Shown here in pieces: positions 1-7,053 of a stretch of 14,343 nt of DNA. Location of the stretch: NCBI GenBank assembly GCA_013696425.1, contig JACCYP010000098.1:1-14343 (forward strand), given 5' to 3'. Origin of the DNA: Thermoleophilaceae bacterium. GTDB taxonomy: Bacteria; Actinomycetota; Thermoleophilia; Solirubrobacterales; Thermoleophilaceae. Both the position numbers and the translations under genes were made by a program. The notes under the pieces are model-generated. The model was not told where the DNA came from and made no database searches. It saw only the letters and a program-made list of their open reading frames with translations. Every line of letters begins with the position of its first letter. Position 1 is the stretch's first letter.

Positions 1-1
1 G

Positions 2-238
2 CCCGGTGCGGTTCGCGCCGTGCGCCGCCGGGGCGAGGCCGAGCACATACACCCGTGCCCGGGGATCACCGAAGCCCGGCACGGGCCGGCCCCAGTACTC
101 CTCATCGCGGAACGCGGCCCTCTTCTCCCGCGCCACCCGCTCGCGCCACTCCACGAGCCGCGGGCAGGCCCGGCAGGAGACGATCCGCTTCTCGAGGGCG
201 GCTAGGCCTTCAGCTTCCGGCCGCTCGAGAAGAGCCAT
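2..238 (-). CDS. udgB: Uracil-DNA glycosylase, family 5 (UDGb), 5' part only
   Basis: This is a base-excision-repair glycosylase that removes uracil and other deaminated bases from DNA. Only the first 79 codons are in the window; the rest runs off the left edge. Reading from the ATG at 238, I see a CRACPRLV motif whose Cys22 and Cys25 would be two of the four [4Fe-4S] ligands, then YWGRPVPGFGDP (about residues 48-59), then motif I GLAPAAHGANRTG (67-79). The AAHG/NRTG version of motif I, with no catalytic Asp, is typical of family 5 rather than family 4. The ATG lies inside the end of the ABC permease gene, giving a 37-nt overlap in another frame, so translation may be coupled. A start further upstream would only lengthen the overlap. 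Family assignment is strong; the exact start is less certain. Confidence 0.85.
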   Translation of the reverse strand, partial: MALLERPEAEGLAALEKRIVSCRACPRLVEWRERVAREKRAAFRDEEYWGRPVPGFGDPRARVYVLGLAPAAHGANRTG

Positions 239-966
239 TGCGCCCAGAGGTAGGTGGGGATAGCGAGGGCGGCGGTCACGCCGAGCGCGAGCACCGGCGA
301 TACGTCGGACTCACCGAGGAATCCGTAGCGCATCGCCTGCACGAGGTAGAAGATCGGGTTGAAGTGCGAGAGCTCCTCCCACGGCGAGGGGAGTAGCGAC
401 ACGGAGTAGAAGACCCCGCCCACGAACGCCAGCGGCAGGATCAGCACGTTCGAGATGAAGGCCGTGTGGTCCCACTGCTCGGCGAAGATCCCGACCACCG
501 TGCCGAGCGCTGAGAAGAGCACCAGCGAGAGCACCACCGCCAGGGCCAGCGCCAGCGGCTGCTCGAGCGGCACATGCGTGAGCGGGATCGCGCAGAGCGT
601 GAGCGCGGTGCCGATCATCAGGGCGCGGACGAAGCCGCCGACGATGAAGCCCAGGTTCATCTGCCACGGGTGCATGGGCGCTGAGAGCACGTCGTTCACG
701 TAGCGGTCCGAGCGGGCCTGGTAGATGGTCGAGGCGTTGTTGTTGTACGCGGCCTGCACCATCGCCATCGCGATCAGCCCGGGCACGATGAACTCGCTGT
801 AGGCGAAGCCGTCGATGTCGCGGATGCGGTCGCCCAGCGACAGCCCGAACACGAGGATGAAGAGCAGCGAGGAGAGAACGGGCGCGAGCACCGTCTGGGT
901 CCAGAGCTTCGATACGCGCAGCACCTCGCGCCGTGCGAGCCAGCGGAAGCCGGTCATGCCCGTCAT
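202..966 (-). CDS. ABC-2 type transporter permease (YadH-like)
   Basis: This is the integral membrane subunit of an ABC-2 exporter and would form a dimer driven by the ATPase encoded just upstream. From the ATG at 966 the protein is 254 aa with six predicted membrane segments (about 24-44, 56-75, 104-128, 138-162, 170-190 and 225-245). Family signatures include FAYSEFIVPGLIAMAM, VNDVLSAPMHPWQ, GGVFYSVSLLP, LSHFNPIFYL and MRYGFLGESDV. These match my memory of E. coli YadH closely; substrate unknown. The reading frame stays open far upstream, but there it is only the shadow of the ATPase gene. Start choices are GTG 975, which forms a GTGA overlap with the ATPase stop and would be classic coupling, ATG 966, or ATG 957. 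None has a strong Shine-Dalgarno, so the N-terminus is uncertain by a few residues. Confidence 0.9.
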   Translation of the reverse strand: MTGMTGFRWLARREVLRVSKLWTQTVLAPVLSSLLFILVFGLSLGDRIRDIDGFAYSEFIVPGLIAMAMVQAAYNNNASTIYQARSDRYVNDVLSAPMHPWQMNLGFIVGGFVRALMIGTALTLCAIPLTHVPLEQPLALALAVVLSLVLFSALGTVVGIFAEQWDHTAFISNVLILPLAFVGGVFYSVSLLPSPWEELSHFNPIFYLVQAMRYGFLGESDVSPVLALGVTAALAIPTYLWAQWLFSSGRKLKA

Positions 967-971
967 CCCGG

Positions 972-1700
972 TCACGGAGCCGTGGCCATCGCCTTCACAT
1001 AGACGTCGGCGAGGGAGTCGGCGCCGAAGCGCTCGCGCAGCCCGTCCGCGGAGTCGCGCGCGATCAGCCGGCCGCCGCGGATGAGCGCGATCTCCTCGCA
1101 GAGCGTCTCGGCCTCGTCGAGGTAGTGGGTGGTGAGCAGGATCGTGGTGCCCTCGCTGTGCAGCTGGCGGATGTAGCGCCACAGCTCCGTGCGCAGCTCG
1201 AAGTCGACCCCCGCCGTCGGCTCGTCGAGGATCACGAGCCTCGGCCGGTGCATGAGCGCGCGCGCGAGCAGCACGCGGCGGCGCATGCCGCCCGAGAGCT
1301 TGGGCGTGCGGACATCGGCCTTGGCACGCAGGTCGAACGCGTCGATCATCTCGTCCGCGCGGCCCTCGGCGTCGTCCTTCTCCATACCGAAGTAACCGCC
1401 GTGGTAGATCAGCGTCTCGCGCACGGACAGGAAGCGGTCGAGGTTGATGTCCTGCTCGGCGAGCCCGACCTGCCGGCGCGCGTCGAGCGCGGTGGTCGGC
1501 TGACCGAAGATCAGGATTTCCCCGGCGGTGACGCGGATGAGGTTGCACACCGCGTTGATGAGCGTCGTCTTGCCCGCGCCGTTCGGGCCGAGCAGCCCGA
1601 AGAAGCTGCCCTCGGGAATCGTGAGGTCGAAGTTCTCGAGCGCGAGCGTCCCGTCGTCGTAGCGCTTGGTGAGCGCGCGCGTGTCGAGGGCGGGGGGCAC
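972..1700 (-). CDS. ABC transporter ATP-binding protein (YadG-like)
   Basis: This is the cytoplasmic ATPase of an ABC-2 exporter, 242 aa, the usual size for a single nucleotide-binding domain. Walker A GPNGAGKTT is at residues 38-46, the Q-loop Gln is near 83, the signature LSGGMRRR at 135-142, Walker B LVILDEP at 155-161, a D-loop at AGVD, and the switch His at 192 (TTHYLDEAE). The spacing and GVDFELR text resemble E. coli YadG. The gene starts with GTG at 1700, ten bases after the channel gene's stop. A TAACCT box that includes this stop (TAA) lies 7 nt before the GTG, so the exporter may have its own leaderless promoter. The A/G run GAAAGGG touches the GTG and is too close for a normal ribosome site. 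The permease follows with a 4-nt or smaller overlap. Confidence 0.94.
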   Translation of the reverse strand: MPPALDTRALTKRYDDGTLALENFDLTIPEGSFFGLLGPNGAGKTTLINAVCNLIRVTAGEILIFGQPTTALDARRQVGLAEQDINLDRFLSVRETLIYHGGYFGMEKDDAEGRADEMIDAFDLRAKADVRTPKLSGGMRRRVLLARALMHRPRLVILDEPTAGVDFELRTELWRYIRQLHSEGTTILLTTHYLDEAETLCEEIALIRGGRLIARDSADGLRERFGADSLADVYVKAMATAP

Positions 1701-1707
1701 CCCTTTC

Positions 1708-1713
1708 AGGTTA
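1708..1713 (-). promoter_or_regulatory. Candidate -10 box (TAACCT) for the ABC exporter genes
   Basis: TAACCT lies exactly 7 nt before the GTG at 1700 and shares its TAA with the stop codon of the channel gene. This fits a TAnnnT -10 element giving a transcript that begins at or next to the start codon. I see no convincing -35. Support comes from the same arrangement at several other genes in the window. Confidence 0.4.
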
Positions 1714-2549
1714 CGAAGACCCCGGCTCCTCGCTCACCTGGATGCGCTCCTCGAGCCCGTCCACCGCGGCACGTATCGCCGCGAGGTGCTCGTCCATCTC
1801 CATGCCGCGGCCGCTCTGCTCGAGCTCCTTGCGCTCGGCGACCCGCTCCTCCCTGCGCACGATGTCGCGCGCCTTCTCGATCGAGGAGATCACGATCCCG
1901 ATCACCACGTTGAAGAGGATCAGCGAGGAGAGGATCACGAACGAGACGAAGTAGAGCGCCGACCAGGCCGACAGATCCATCGCCTTGTCGAGCACGTCCG
2001 GCCAGCCCTCGAGCGTGAGGACCGTGAAGAGCGTGAGCATCGCCTGGCCGATGGTCCCGAAGCGGTCGGGATCGTGGTCGGAGTAGAGGATCCAGCCGAG
2101 CATCCCGTAGGCGTAGAGCAGCAGGACCGTGAGCACGCCGAGGCTCGCGAGCGGCTTGACGCTGCGGTAGATGCCGGTGATCAGCACCCGCATGTCGGGC
2201 AGTACCGAGACCAGGCGGAAGACGCGCAGCAGCCGCACCAGCCGCAGCAACGTGGTGTTCTCGCGCACCCCCGGCAGGTAGGCGGCCGCCACCACGAAGA
2301 AGTCGAACACGTTCCAGCCGGTCTTGAAGAAGTCCTGGGGTCGCTTCCCGTAGGCGGTGAGACGGATGGCGATCTCGATCGTGAAGATCACGAGGAAGAC
2401 GAAGTCGCCGCCTCGAGCGCGCCGCCCACGGCGTCGTCGATCCCGCCGTAGGTCCCCGCGCCGAGCACCAGCGCGTTGGCGACGATCACGCCGATGATGA
2501 ACCACTCGAATCGCTGGGATTCCGCGATCCGCTTGCAGCCCGCGGCCAT
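1711..2549 (-). pseudogene. Voltage-gated cation channel (bacterial Nav/Cav family), apparent one-base frameshift
   Basis: This is a six-TM ion channel of the NaChBac/Nav family, split between two frames. The first frame starts at ATG 2549 (TGATG overlap with the rmlB stop) and encodes S1 (FEWFIIGVIVANALVLG), then runs to a TGA at 2388-2390. The other frame resumes at about 2409 with GDFVFLVIFTIEIAIRL (S2) and continues to the TAA at 1711. It encodes S3 (NVFDFFVVAAAYL), S4 with four Arg three apart (LRLVRLLRVFRLV), S5, a pore helix and filter VLTLEGWPDVL, S6 (SLILFNVVIGIVISSI) and an acidic/basic coiled-coil tail. One missing base within 2406-2414 (GAGGCGGCG on the coding strand) would restore about 279 aa, the family's normal size. 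I see no -1 slippery heptamer, so this is a real mutation or a sequencing error. Everything downstream of the shift is intact. The TLEGW filter suggests Ca or mixed selectivity. Confidence 0.8.
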
Positions 2550-3538
2550 CAGCCGAGCTTCAAGCCGTAGTGCTCCTCGTAGTAGGCGCGGTAGTCCCCC
2601 GAGCGGATCGGCGCCCACCAGTCCGCGTTCGCGCGGTACCACTCGACGGTCTCGGTGAGGCCGGTCGCGAAGTCGCGTGAGGGCTCCCACCCGAGTGCCC
2701 GCACCTTGTCCGAGGAGAGCGAGTAGCGGCGGTCGTGGCCGGGACGATCGGTCACGTACTGGATCAGGTCCTCCGAGGCGCCCGTGGCCTCGATGATGCG
2801 CTGCACCACGTCGAGGTTGAAGGTCTCATCGGGGCCGCCGACGTTGTAGACCTCGCCCGGGTTGCCCTTGCGCAGCACCAGGTCGATCGCCCGGGAGAAG
2901 TCCTCGGCATAGAGCCAGTTGCGCACCTGCTTGCCGTCGCCGTAGACCGGCAGCGCGTCGCCGTGGAGGGCGTTCAGGATCATCAGCGGGATCAGCTTCT
3001 CCGGGTACTGGCGCGGGCCGTAGTTGTTCGAGCCGCGGCAGATCACCGCCTCGATCCCGTAGGTGTGCGCGTGCGCGGAGACGAGCAGGTCGCCCGCGGC
3101 CTTCGTCGCGGAGTACGGCGAGGAGGGATCGAGCGGCGAGCGCTCGGTGAAGGAGCCCTCGTCGATAGACCCGTACACCTCGTCGGTCGAGACCTGCAGG
3201 TACCGCGACACGCCGAGCTCGCGGGCGGCGTCGAGCAGCACGCTCGTGCCGATCACGTGGGTGATCGCGAACACGTCCTGCTCGGCGATCGAGCGGTCGA
3301 CGTGGGACTCCGCCGCGAAGTTCACCACCGCGTCGGCGCCCTCCATCGCCTCGCGCACGGCGATGGGGTCCTCGATCGCGCCGACCTGCAGGTAGGTGTC
3401 GGCCGGCAGGTTCTCGCGCCGCCCCGCGTAGGTGAGTTTGTCGAGCACCACGATCTTGTCGTCGGGGTGCTCCTCCGCAAGCACGCGCAGGAAGGTAGAG
3501 CCGATGAACCCGGCGGCGCCGGTCACGAGCAGCTTCAT
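2549..3538 (-). CDS. rmlB: dTDP-glucose 4,6-dehydratase
   Basis: Cytoplasmic extended-SDR enzyme that turns dTDP-glucose into dTDP-4-keto-6-deoxyglucose, the second step toward dTDP-rhamnose and other deoxysugars. From ATG 3538 it is 329 aa, normal for RmlB. NAD-binding TGAAGFIGS is at residues 6-14, NFAAESHVDRS at 73-83, the catalytic Thr-Asp-Glu STDEVYG at 117-123, the YxxxK pair Tyr142/Lys146 in PYSATKAAGD, and RGSNNYGPRQYPEKLIP at about 168-184. The frame is open far upstream, but that part is the shadow of the ceramidase gene; MKLLVTGAAGFIGS is the canonical N-terminus. It follows the ceramidase stop by 14 nt. No Shine-Dalgarno is visible, but TAGCTT lies 7 nt before the ATG. It pairs functionally with rmlA two genes upstream; no rmlC or rmlD is in view, so the final sugar is unknown. 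Confidence 0.95.
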   Translation of the reverse strand: MKLLVTGAAGFIGSTFLRVLAEEHPDDKIVVLDKLTYAGRRENLPADTYLQVGAIEDPIAVREAMEGADAVVNFAAESHVDRSIAEQDVFAITHVIGTSVLLDAARELGVSRYLQVSTDEVYGSIDEGSFTERSPLDPSSPYSATKAAGDLLVSAHAHTYGIEAVICRGSNNYGPRQYPEKLIPLMILNALHGDALPVYGDGKQVRNWLYAEDFSRAIDLVLRKGNPGEVYNVGGPDETFNLDVVQRIIEATGASEDLIQYVTDRPGHDRRYSLSSDKVRALGWEPSRDFATGLTETVEWYRANADWWAPIRSGDYRAYYEEHYGLKLG

Positions 3539-3545
3539 GGGAGGC

Positions 3546-3551
3546 AAGCTA
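3546..3551 (-). promoter_or_regulatory. Candidate -10 box (TAGCTT) directly before rmlB
   Basis: In the 14-nt gap between the ceramidase stop and rmlB, TAGCTT lies 7 nt before the ATG. It resembles the TAACTT that precedes the HD exoribonuclease gene, including the following GCCTC bases. There is no ribosome-binding sequence in the gap. rmlB could therefore have a private leaderless promoter in addition to read-through. Confidence 0.35.
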
Positions 3552-3552
3552 G

Positions 3553-5970
3553 CTAACGAAGGCCGTCCAGCGGAGCGTTCGTGATCCGCTCGGCGTCGGA
3601 CGGCGGGTGCCTGCGCATGTACGCGGATACGGCCCGGGCGTTGCGCGCCCGTGCCGCGTTGCGTGCGGCGCCGGCGGGCAGTGCGGTGGCGTTCAGGTTG
3701 CCGAAGCGGTCGCGCGCGCTGCCCTCGGCCACAGCGACCGGCGTGCCGGCGGGCGCGGGGACCGAGAACGTGCGACCCGACCGCCGTTTCACCGTCACGG
3801 CCTTGCCGCCGACGTCGAAGGTCACGCTGCCACCGTCGGGGCCGTCGGGACGGTGGGTGAGGTCGGTGTTCGGGATCGGCTCCGGGTAGGTGAGCGTCGC
3901 GGTGAACGTGCCGCCCTGGCGCGCTCCCTGCACGCCCACCGAGCGCGCGCGGACGAGCGCGAAGGGCTTCGACTCGACGCGGTAGCGGTTGGCCGTGACC
4001 ACGAAGCGGTAGTCGCCGGTGAGGAAGTCGAGCGGCGCCTCCCACTGCGCGGTGTACACGCCGGCGTCATCCACGTTCCACATGATCTGGAGGCCGAGAT
4101 CGTCGGCCGCCTTGCTCCAGCCGGTCTTGTCGCGGCGCTCGATTGTCACGAACGGCGTGTCGACGGGGCGGTCCTCGCCGCGTGGGCCCCCACGCCAGGC
4201 GAAGCGTGCGCGCTGGAGCCGCTGGATCGGTCCGGGCTGGAGCGTCGGGGTGCCGGTGGCCGCGCCCTCGCTGAACGGCTCCGAGACAGGATGCAGCCCG
4301 TTGGTCGGGTCGAAGGGGTGCGGTGGTGGGGCGGGCTGCCCGCTGGCCAGCCTCCCGGCGAGGTCGGCCAGGCCGAGCTTGATCACGTTCGCGCTGAAGC
4401 GCCCGTACACCGTGGCGCCGCCCTCGTAGAACTGGCGCTGGTACTCCTCGGGCGTCGTGAAGTAGTTGAGGAACTCGTTTGCGAGCCCGGCGATCGCGAC
4501 GTGGTCGATGCCCGTGGCGCCGGACGCCTGCCGGACCGCTGCCCGCACGCGGTTGCCCATCTCGATCGTCAGCTCGCCGGGCACGGTCGCGATCAGTCCG
4601 TTGCCGACGCGCAGGACTGCGATCGGGACCGCCGTCGGGCTTCCGCCATGCGCGTCGCGCACGACCGGGATCTTCGTGCCCTGCACGGGGTCGTCGGCGG
4701 GCGCGCGGCGATCCTCGAACGGGACGCCCGTCTCGTCGTAGAGCGGCCCGCGCGCCTCATCCGAGCCGGTGAACTGCGGAAGGCCGATCACCGATCGGGT
4801 GTCTACGCGCCCGCCCTCGGTCTGCTGGCCGCAGAAGCACACGCGCGTCCAGCGCATGTCGAGCGCGGGCGTCGAGGACAGGCGCCGGCCGGCGTCGCGC
4901 CAGGCGTCGAGCATCTTCGCGGCCTCCATCCGGCCGACCTCCTCGGCGGCCGCTGGGCCCGAGCGCGTGAGCCCGGCCGACATGTCGCCCTCGTCGCCGT
5001 TCCCGTAGACGTTCACGATCTCCTGGCCGCTGGGCACGCCGGCCTCGCGCCGCACCGCGTGCTCGAACACGCGGTTTGCGGCGGCCTGGTGGTCGCCGCT
5101 GTAGCCACTGAAGTCGTACTTCACGACCGTCCCGTGGTTCGCGTAGGTGCTCCAGGCGCCGAGCGGTGTGGTCTTCGCGGTCGCCTTCTTCTTTTTCTTC
5201 CTCCTGCGCTTCGCAGACTTGCGGGCCTTGCTCTTCCGCTTCTTCTTGGCCTTTTTCTTCTTCGCAGGCGCACCGAGCTTGTCCACCCGCAGCACGTGCA
5301 CGTTGCGGTCGAGCGTGTGTGCCGGGCCGTCGGGGTCCATCGCGGGGGAGCCCTCGCCCATGGCCTTGATGATCCCGTGGTTTGCGAGGTGGGCCTCGAC
5401 CGAGCGGTTCACGGTCACGCCCTCGAGCGTCGTCGCGGCCCAGGCGGCGCTGGCGGGCGCGCGGTCCTCGTCGGCGCGCTTGATCGCCTCGGCGAGGCGC
5501 TTGGTGAGGAATGTGTAGAGCTTCGGGTCGCCCGCGACGGAGAAGTCGAAGGTCGTCGTCAGCCCCGTAAGCGTCGCCTTCGAGGGGAAGACCGTGTTGA
5601 ACGTGCCGAAGTTGAAGTAGCCCGAGGGCCCCATGTGGGTGTGCGAGGCCGAGTTGATCACGTTCTGCTCGCTGAATCCGCGGTCCTTCACCAGCGCGGC
5701 GGCGTCGGCCAGCATGCCGCCGGCGATGCCCCCCAGGTCCTCGGCGACGAGGGCGACCTTGCGCCCGTCGCGCTCGAGCACGAGCACGCGCGCGTAGAGG
5801 CGGGTGTGCGTGCCGGTGGGCTTCGAGTCGGCGCGCACGTAGCCGAACGTGAAATAACCCGTCGGCGGCGTGATGTCAGCGCGGCCCGCGCCGGCGCTGA
5901 GACCGGCGGCTTCAGCGCTGGCGGGAACCAGCGCGATCAGCGCGACGGCCAGTAGCGCTCTGCGTGCCAT
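3553..5970 (-). CDS. Secreted neutral/alkaline ceramidase-like amidohydrolase with a Lys/Arg-rich insert
   Basis: This is an exported Zn-dependent amidase of the neutral/alkaline non-lysosomal ceramidase family, which hydrolyses the N-acyl bond of ceramides. It is 805 aa, longer than typical bacterial members. A signal peptide spans about 1-21 (ALLAVALIALVPASAEA). The catalytic domain shows SASHTHMGP (His110/His112), ANHGT (His279), GDEGDMSAG (candidate nucleophile Ser331; the usual motif is GDVSPN), PGELTIE (Glu466) and NYFTTPEEYQRQFYEGGATVYG (Tyr503 onward, split here as 502-511 and 512-523). The ceramidase C-terminal beta domain (about 585-680) contains DTPFVTIERRD and WEAPLDFLTGDYRFVV. 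A further beta-rich tail extends to 805. Residues 237-267 are a strongly basic insert in the catalytic domain. The gene lies 9 nt after rmlA and 14 nt before rmlB. Family call is confident; natural substrate is not. Confidence 0.85.
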   Translation of the reverse strand: MARRALLAVALIALVPASAEAAGLSAGAGRADITPPTGYFTFGYVRADSKPTGTHTRLYARVLVLERDGRKVALVAEDLGGIAGGMLADAAALVKDRGFSEQNVINSASHTHMGPSGYFNFGTFNTVFPSKATLTGLTTTFDFSVAGDPKLYTFLTKRLAEAIKRADEDRAPASAAWAATTLEGVTVNRSVEAHLANHGIIKAMGEGSPAMDPDGPAHTLDRNVHVLRVDKLGAPAKKKKAKKKRKSKARKSAKRRRKKKKKATAKTTPLGAWSTYANHGTVVKYDFSGYSGDHQAAANRVFEHAVRREAGVPSGQEIVNVYGNGDEGDMSAGLTRSGPAAAEEVGRMEAAKMLDAWRDAGRRLSSTPALDMRWTRVCFCGQQTEGGRVDTRSVIGLPQFTGSDEARGPLYDETGVPFEDRRAPADDPVQGTKIPVVRDAHGGSPTAVPIAVLRVGNGLIATVPGELTIEMGNRVRAAVRQASGATGIDHVAIAGLANEFLNYFTTPEEYQRQFYEGGATVYGRFSANVIKLGLADLAGRLASGQPAPPPHPFDPTNGLHPVSEPFSEGAATGTPTLQPGPIQRLQRARFAWRGGPRGEDRPVDTPFVTIERRDKTGWSKAADDLGLQIMWNVDDAGVYTAQWEAPLDFLTGDYRFVVTANRYRVESKPFALVRARSVGVQGARQGGTFTATLTYPEPIPNTDLTHRPDGPDGGSVTFDVGGKAVTVKRRSGRTFSVPAPAGTPVAVAEGSARDRFGNLNATALPAGAARNAARARNARAVSAYMRRHPPSDAERITNAPLDGLR
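5170..5262 (-). repeat. Low-complexity AAG/CGC-rich tract encoding a Lys/Arg patch
   Basis: About 93 bp inside the ceramidase gene encode residues 237-267, nearly all Lys, Arg, Ala and Ser, with runs of four and five Lys separated by KKKRK and KRRRK. On the plus strand it appears as TTC/CTT-rich DNA, locally AT-richer than the rest of the gene. It sits between the strand ending HVLRVDKLGAPA and TTPLGAWSTYANHGT, so it looks like a surface-loop expansion. The reading frame is kept on both sides. Confidence 0.8.
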
Positions 5971-5979
5971 CGCTTCTGT

Positions 5980-7053
5980 CTACAGGATTGCGATCTCCGC
6001 GGAGTCACCTACGACGAAGCGGTAGGCGCGCGGCAGCGCCGGGCTGCGAGAGATGGACACGTCGCGGCCCACCAGGCTCGCCTCCATCCGCCCGGCGAGA
6101 TCCCGTACCGACGAGCCGCTGAGCAGGATCGAGTGCTCGATCTCGGCCTTCACGATCGTCACCCGTTCGCCGATCGCCGTATAGGGCCCGATGTAGGCGT
6201 CCACGAGGTGCGCGTTCGCGCCGATGATGGCCGGGCCGCGGACGGTGGAGCGCTCCAGGCGCGCGCCGCGCTCGATCACCACGCGGCCTTCCACCCGCGA
6301 GTCCACGAGGTCGCCGTCCACGCGCTCCTCGAGCTCCTCGAGGATCAGCCGGTTGGCGTCGAGCATGTCCTGCACCTGACCCGTGTCCTTCCACCAGCCG
6401 CGCACGATGTGCGGGTCCACGCGCAGGCCGGAGTCCACGAGGTGCTGGATCGCGTCGGTGATCTCGAGCTCGCCGCGCGCGCTCGGCTCGATCGCCTTCG
6501 CGGCGTCGAGGATCGCCGGGGTGAACATGTAGACGCCCACGAGCGCGAGGTCGGTGGTCGGGCGCTCGGGCTTCTCCACGAGCTTCGTCACGCGCTCGCC
6601 CTCGAGCTCGGCCACGCCGTAGTTCTCGGGGTCGGGCACCTGGGTGAGCAGGATCATCGCGTCGGGCTCGCTCGACTCGAAGGTCTCCACCAGCTCGACG
6701 ATGCCGTCGCGCAGGAGGTTGTCGCCGAGGTACATCACGAACGGCGATCCGGCGAGGAACTCCTCCGCGGTGAGCACGGCATGGGCGAGCCCCAGCGGGG
6801 CGTCCTGCTCGATGTAGGTGATCGCGATCCCGAACTGCGAGCCGTCGCCCGCCACTTCGCGGATCTCGCCGCCGGTCTCCGGCGCGATGATGATCCCGAT
6901 CTCCTCGATTCCGGCCGCCGCCATCGCCTCGATCCCGTAGAACAGCACCGGCTTGTTGGCCACCGGCACGAGCTGCTTCGCGCTCGTGTGGGTGATCGGG
7001 CGCAGGCGCGTGCCCTTGCCGCCGGAGAGGATCAATCCCTTGAGCTTGTCCAC
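5980..7053 (-). CDS. rmlA: Glucose-1-phosphate thymidylyltransferase, long form
   Basis: This enzyme makes dTDP-glucose from dTTP and glucose-1-phosphate, the first committed step to dTDP-deoxysugars. It is 357 aa from GTG 7053. The nucleotidyltransferase domain shows LSGGKGTRLRPITHTSAKQ (about 9-27), the PLGLAHAV substrate loop (86-93), MYLGDN (107-112) and VEKPERP. After about residue 240 comes a left-handed beta-helix region with repeated hexapeptide-like turns (VEGRVVIERGARLERSTV, IGANAHLVDAYIGPYTAIG). This two-domain layout matches the long RmlA family typified by StrD, not the roughly 290-aa rhamnose-pathway form. The GTG overlaps the upstream TAG by one base (TAGTG), indicating coupling to the PNPOx-like gene. 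A later TTG (about codon 7) is possible but would cut the first beta strand. Confidence 0.93.
   Translation of the reverse strand: MDKLKGLILSGGKGTRLRPITHTSAKQLVPVANKPVLFYGIEAMAAAGIEEIGIIIAPETGGEIREVAGDGSQFGIAITYIEQDAPLGLAHAVLTAEEFLAGSPFVMYLGDNLLRDGIVELVETFESSEPDAMILLTQVPDPENYGVAELEGERVTKLVEKPERPTTDLALVGVYMFTPAILDAAKAIEPSARGELEITDAIQHLVDSGLRVDPHIVRGWWKDTGQVQDMLDANRLILEELEERVDGDLVDSRVEGRVVIERGARLERSTVRGPAIIGANAHLVDAYIGPYTAIGERVTIVKAEIEHSILLSGSSVRDLAGRMEASLVGRDVSISRSPALPRAYRFVVGDSAEIAIL

Noticed and set aside
967..1548. N-terminal extension of the ABC permease frame to an ATG at 1548
   Set aside because: This part is Arg-rich nonsense in the frame of the ABC ATPase gene; the permease begins at 957-975.
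2388..2438. Programmed -1 frameshifting in the channel gene
   Set aside because: No slippery heptamer or clear downstream stem is visible at GAGGCGGCGACTTC, and channel genes of this family are not known to use recoding.
3539..4045. N-terminal extension of the rmlB frame to 4045
   Set aside because: It overlaps the C-terminal beta domain of the ceramidase and lacks any motif; RmlB has its canonical MKLLVTGAAGFIGS start at 3538.
3607..5955. A 782-codon open frame on the plus strand opposite the ceramidase gene
   Set aside because: It is an antisense shadow typical of GC-rich DNA, rich in Arg/Val/Gly/His with no recognisable domain, while the minus-strand frame has a signal peptide and ceramidase motifs.
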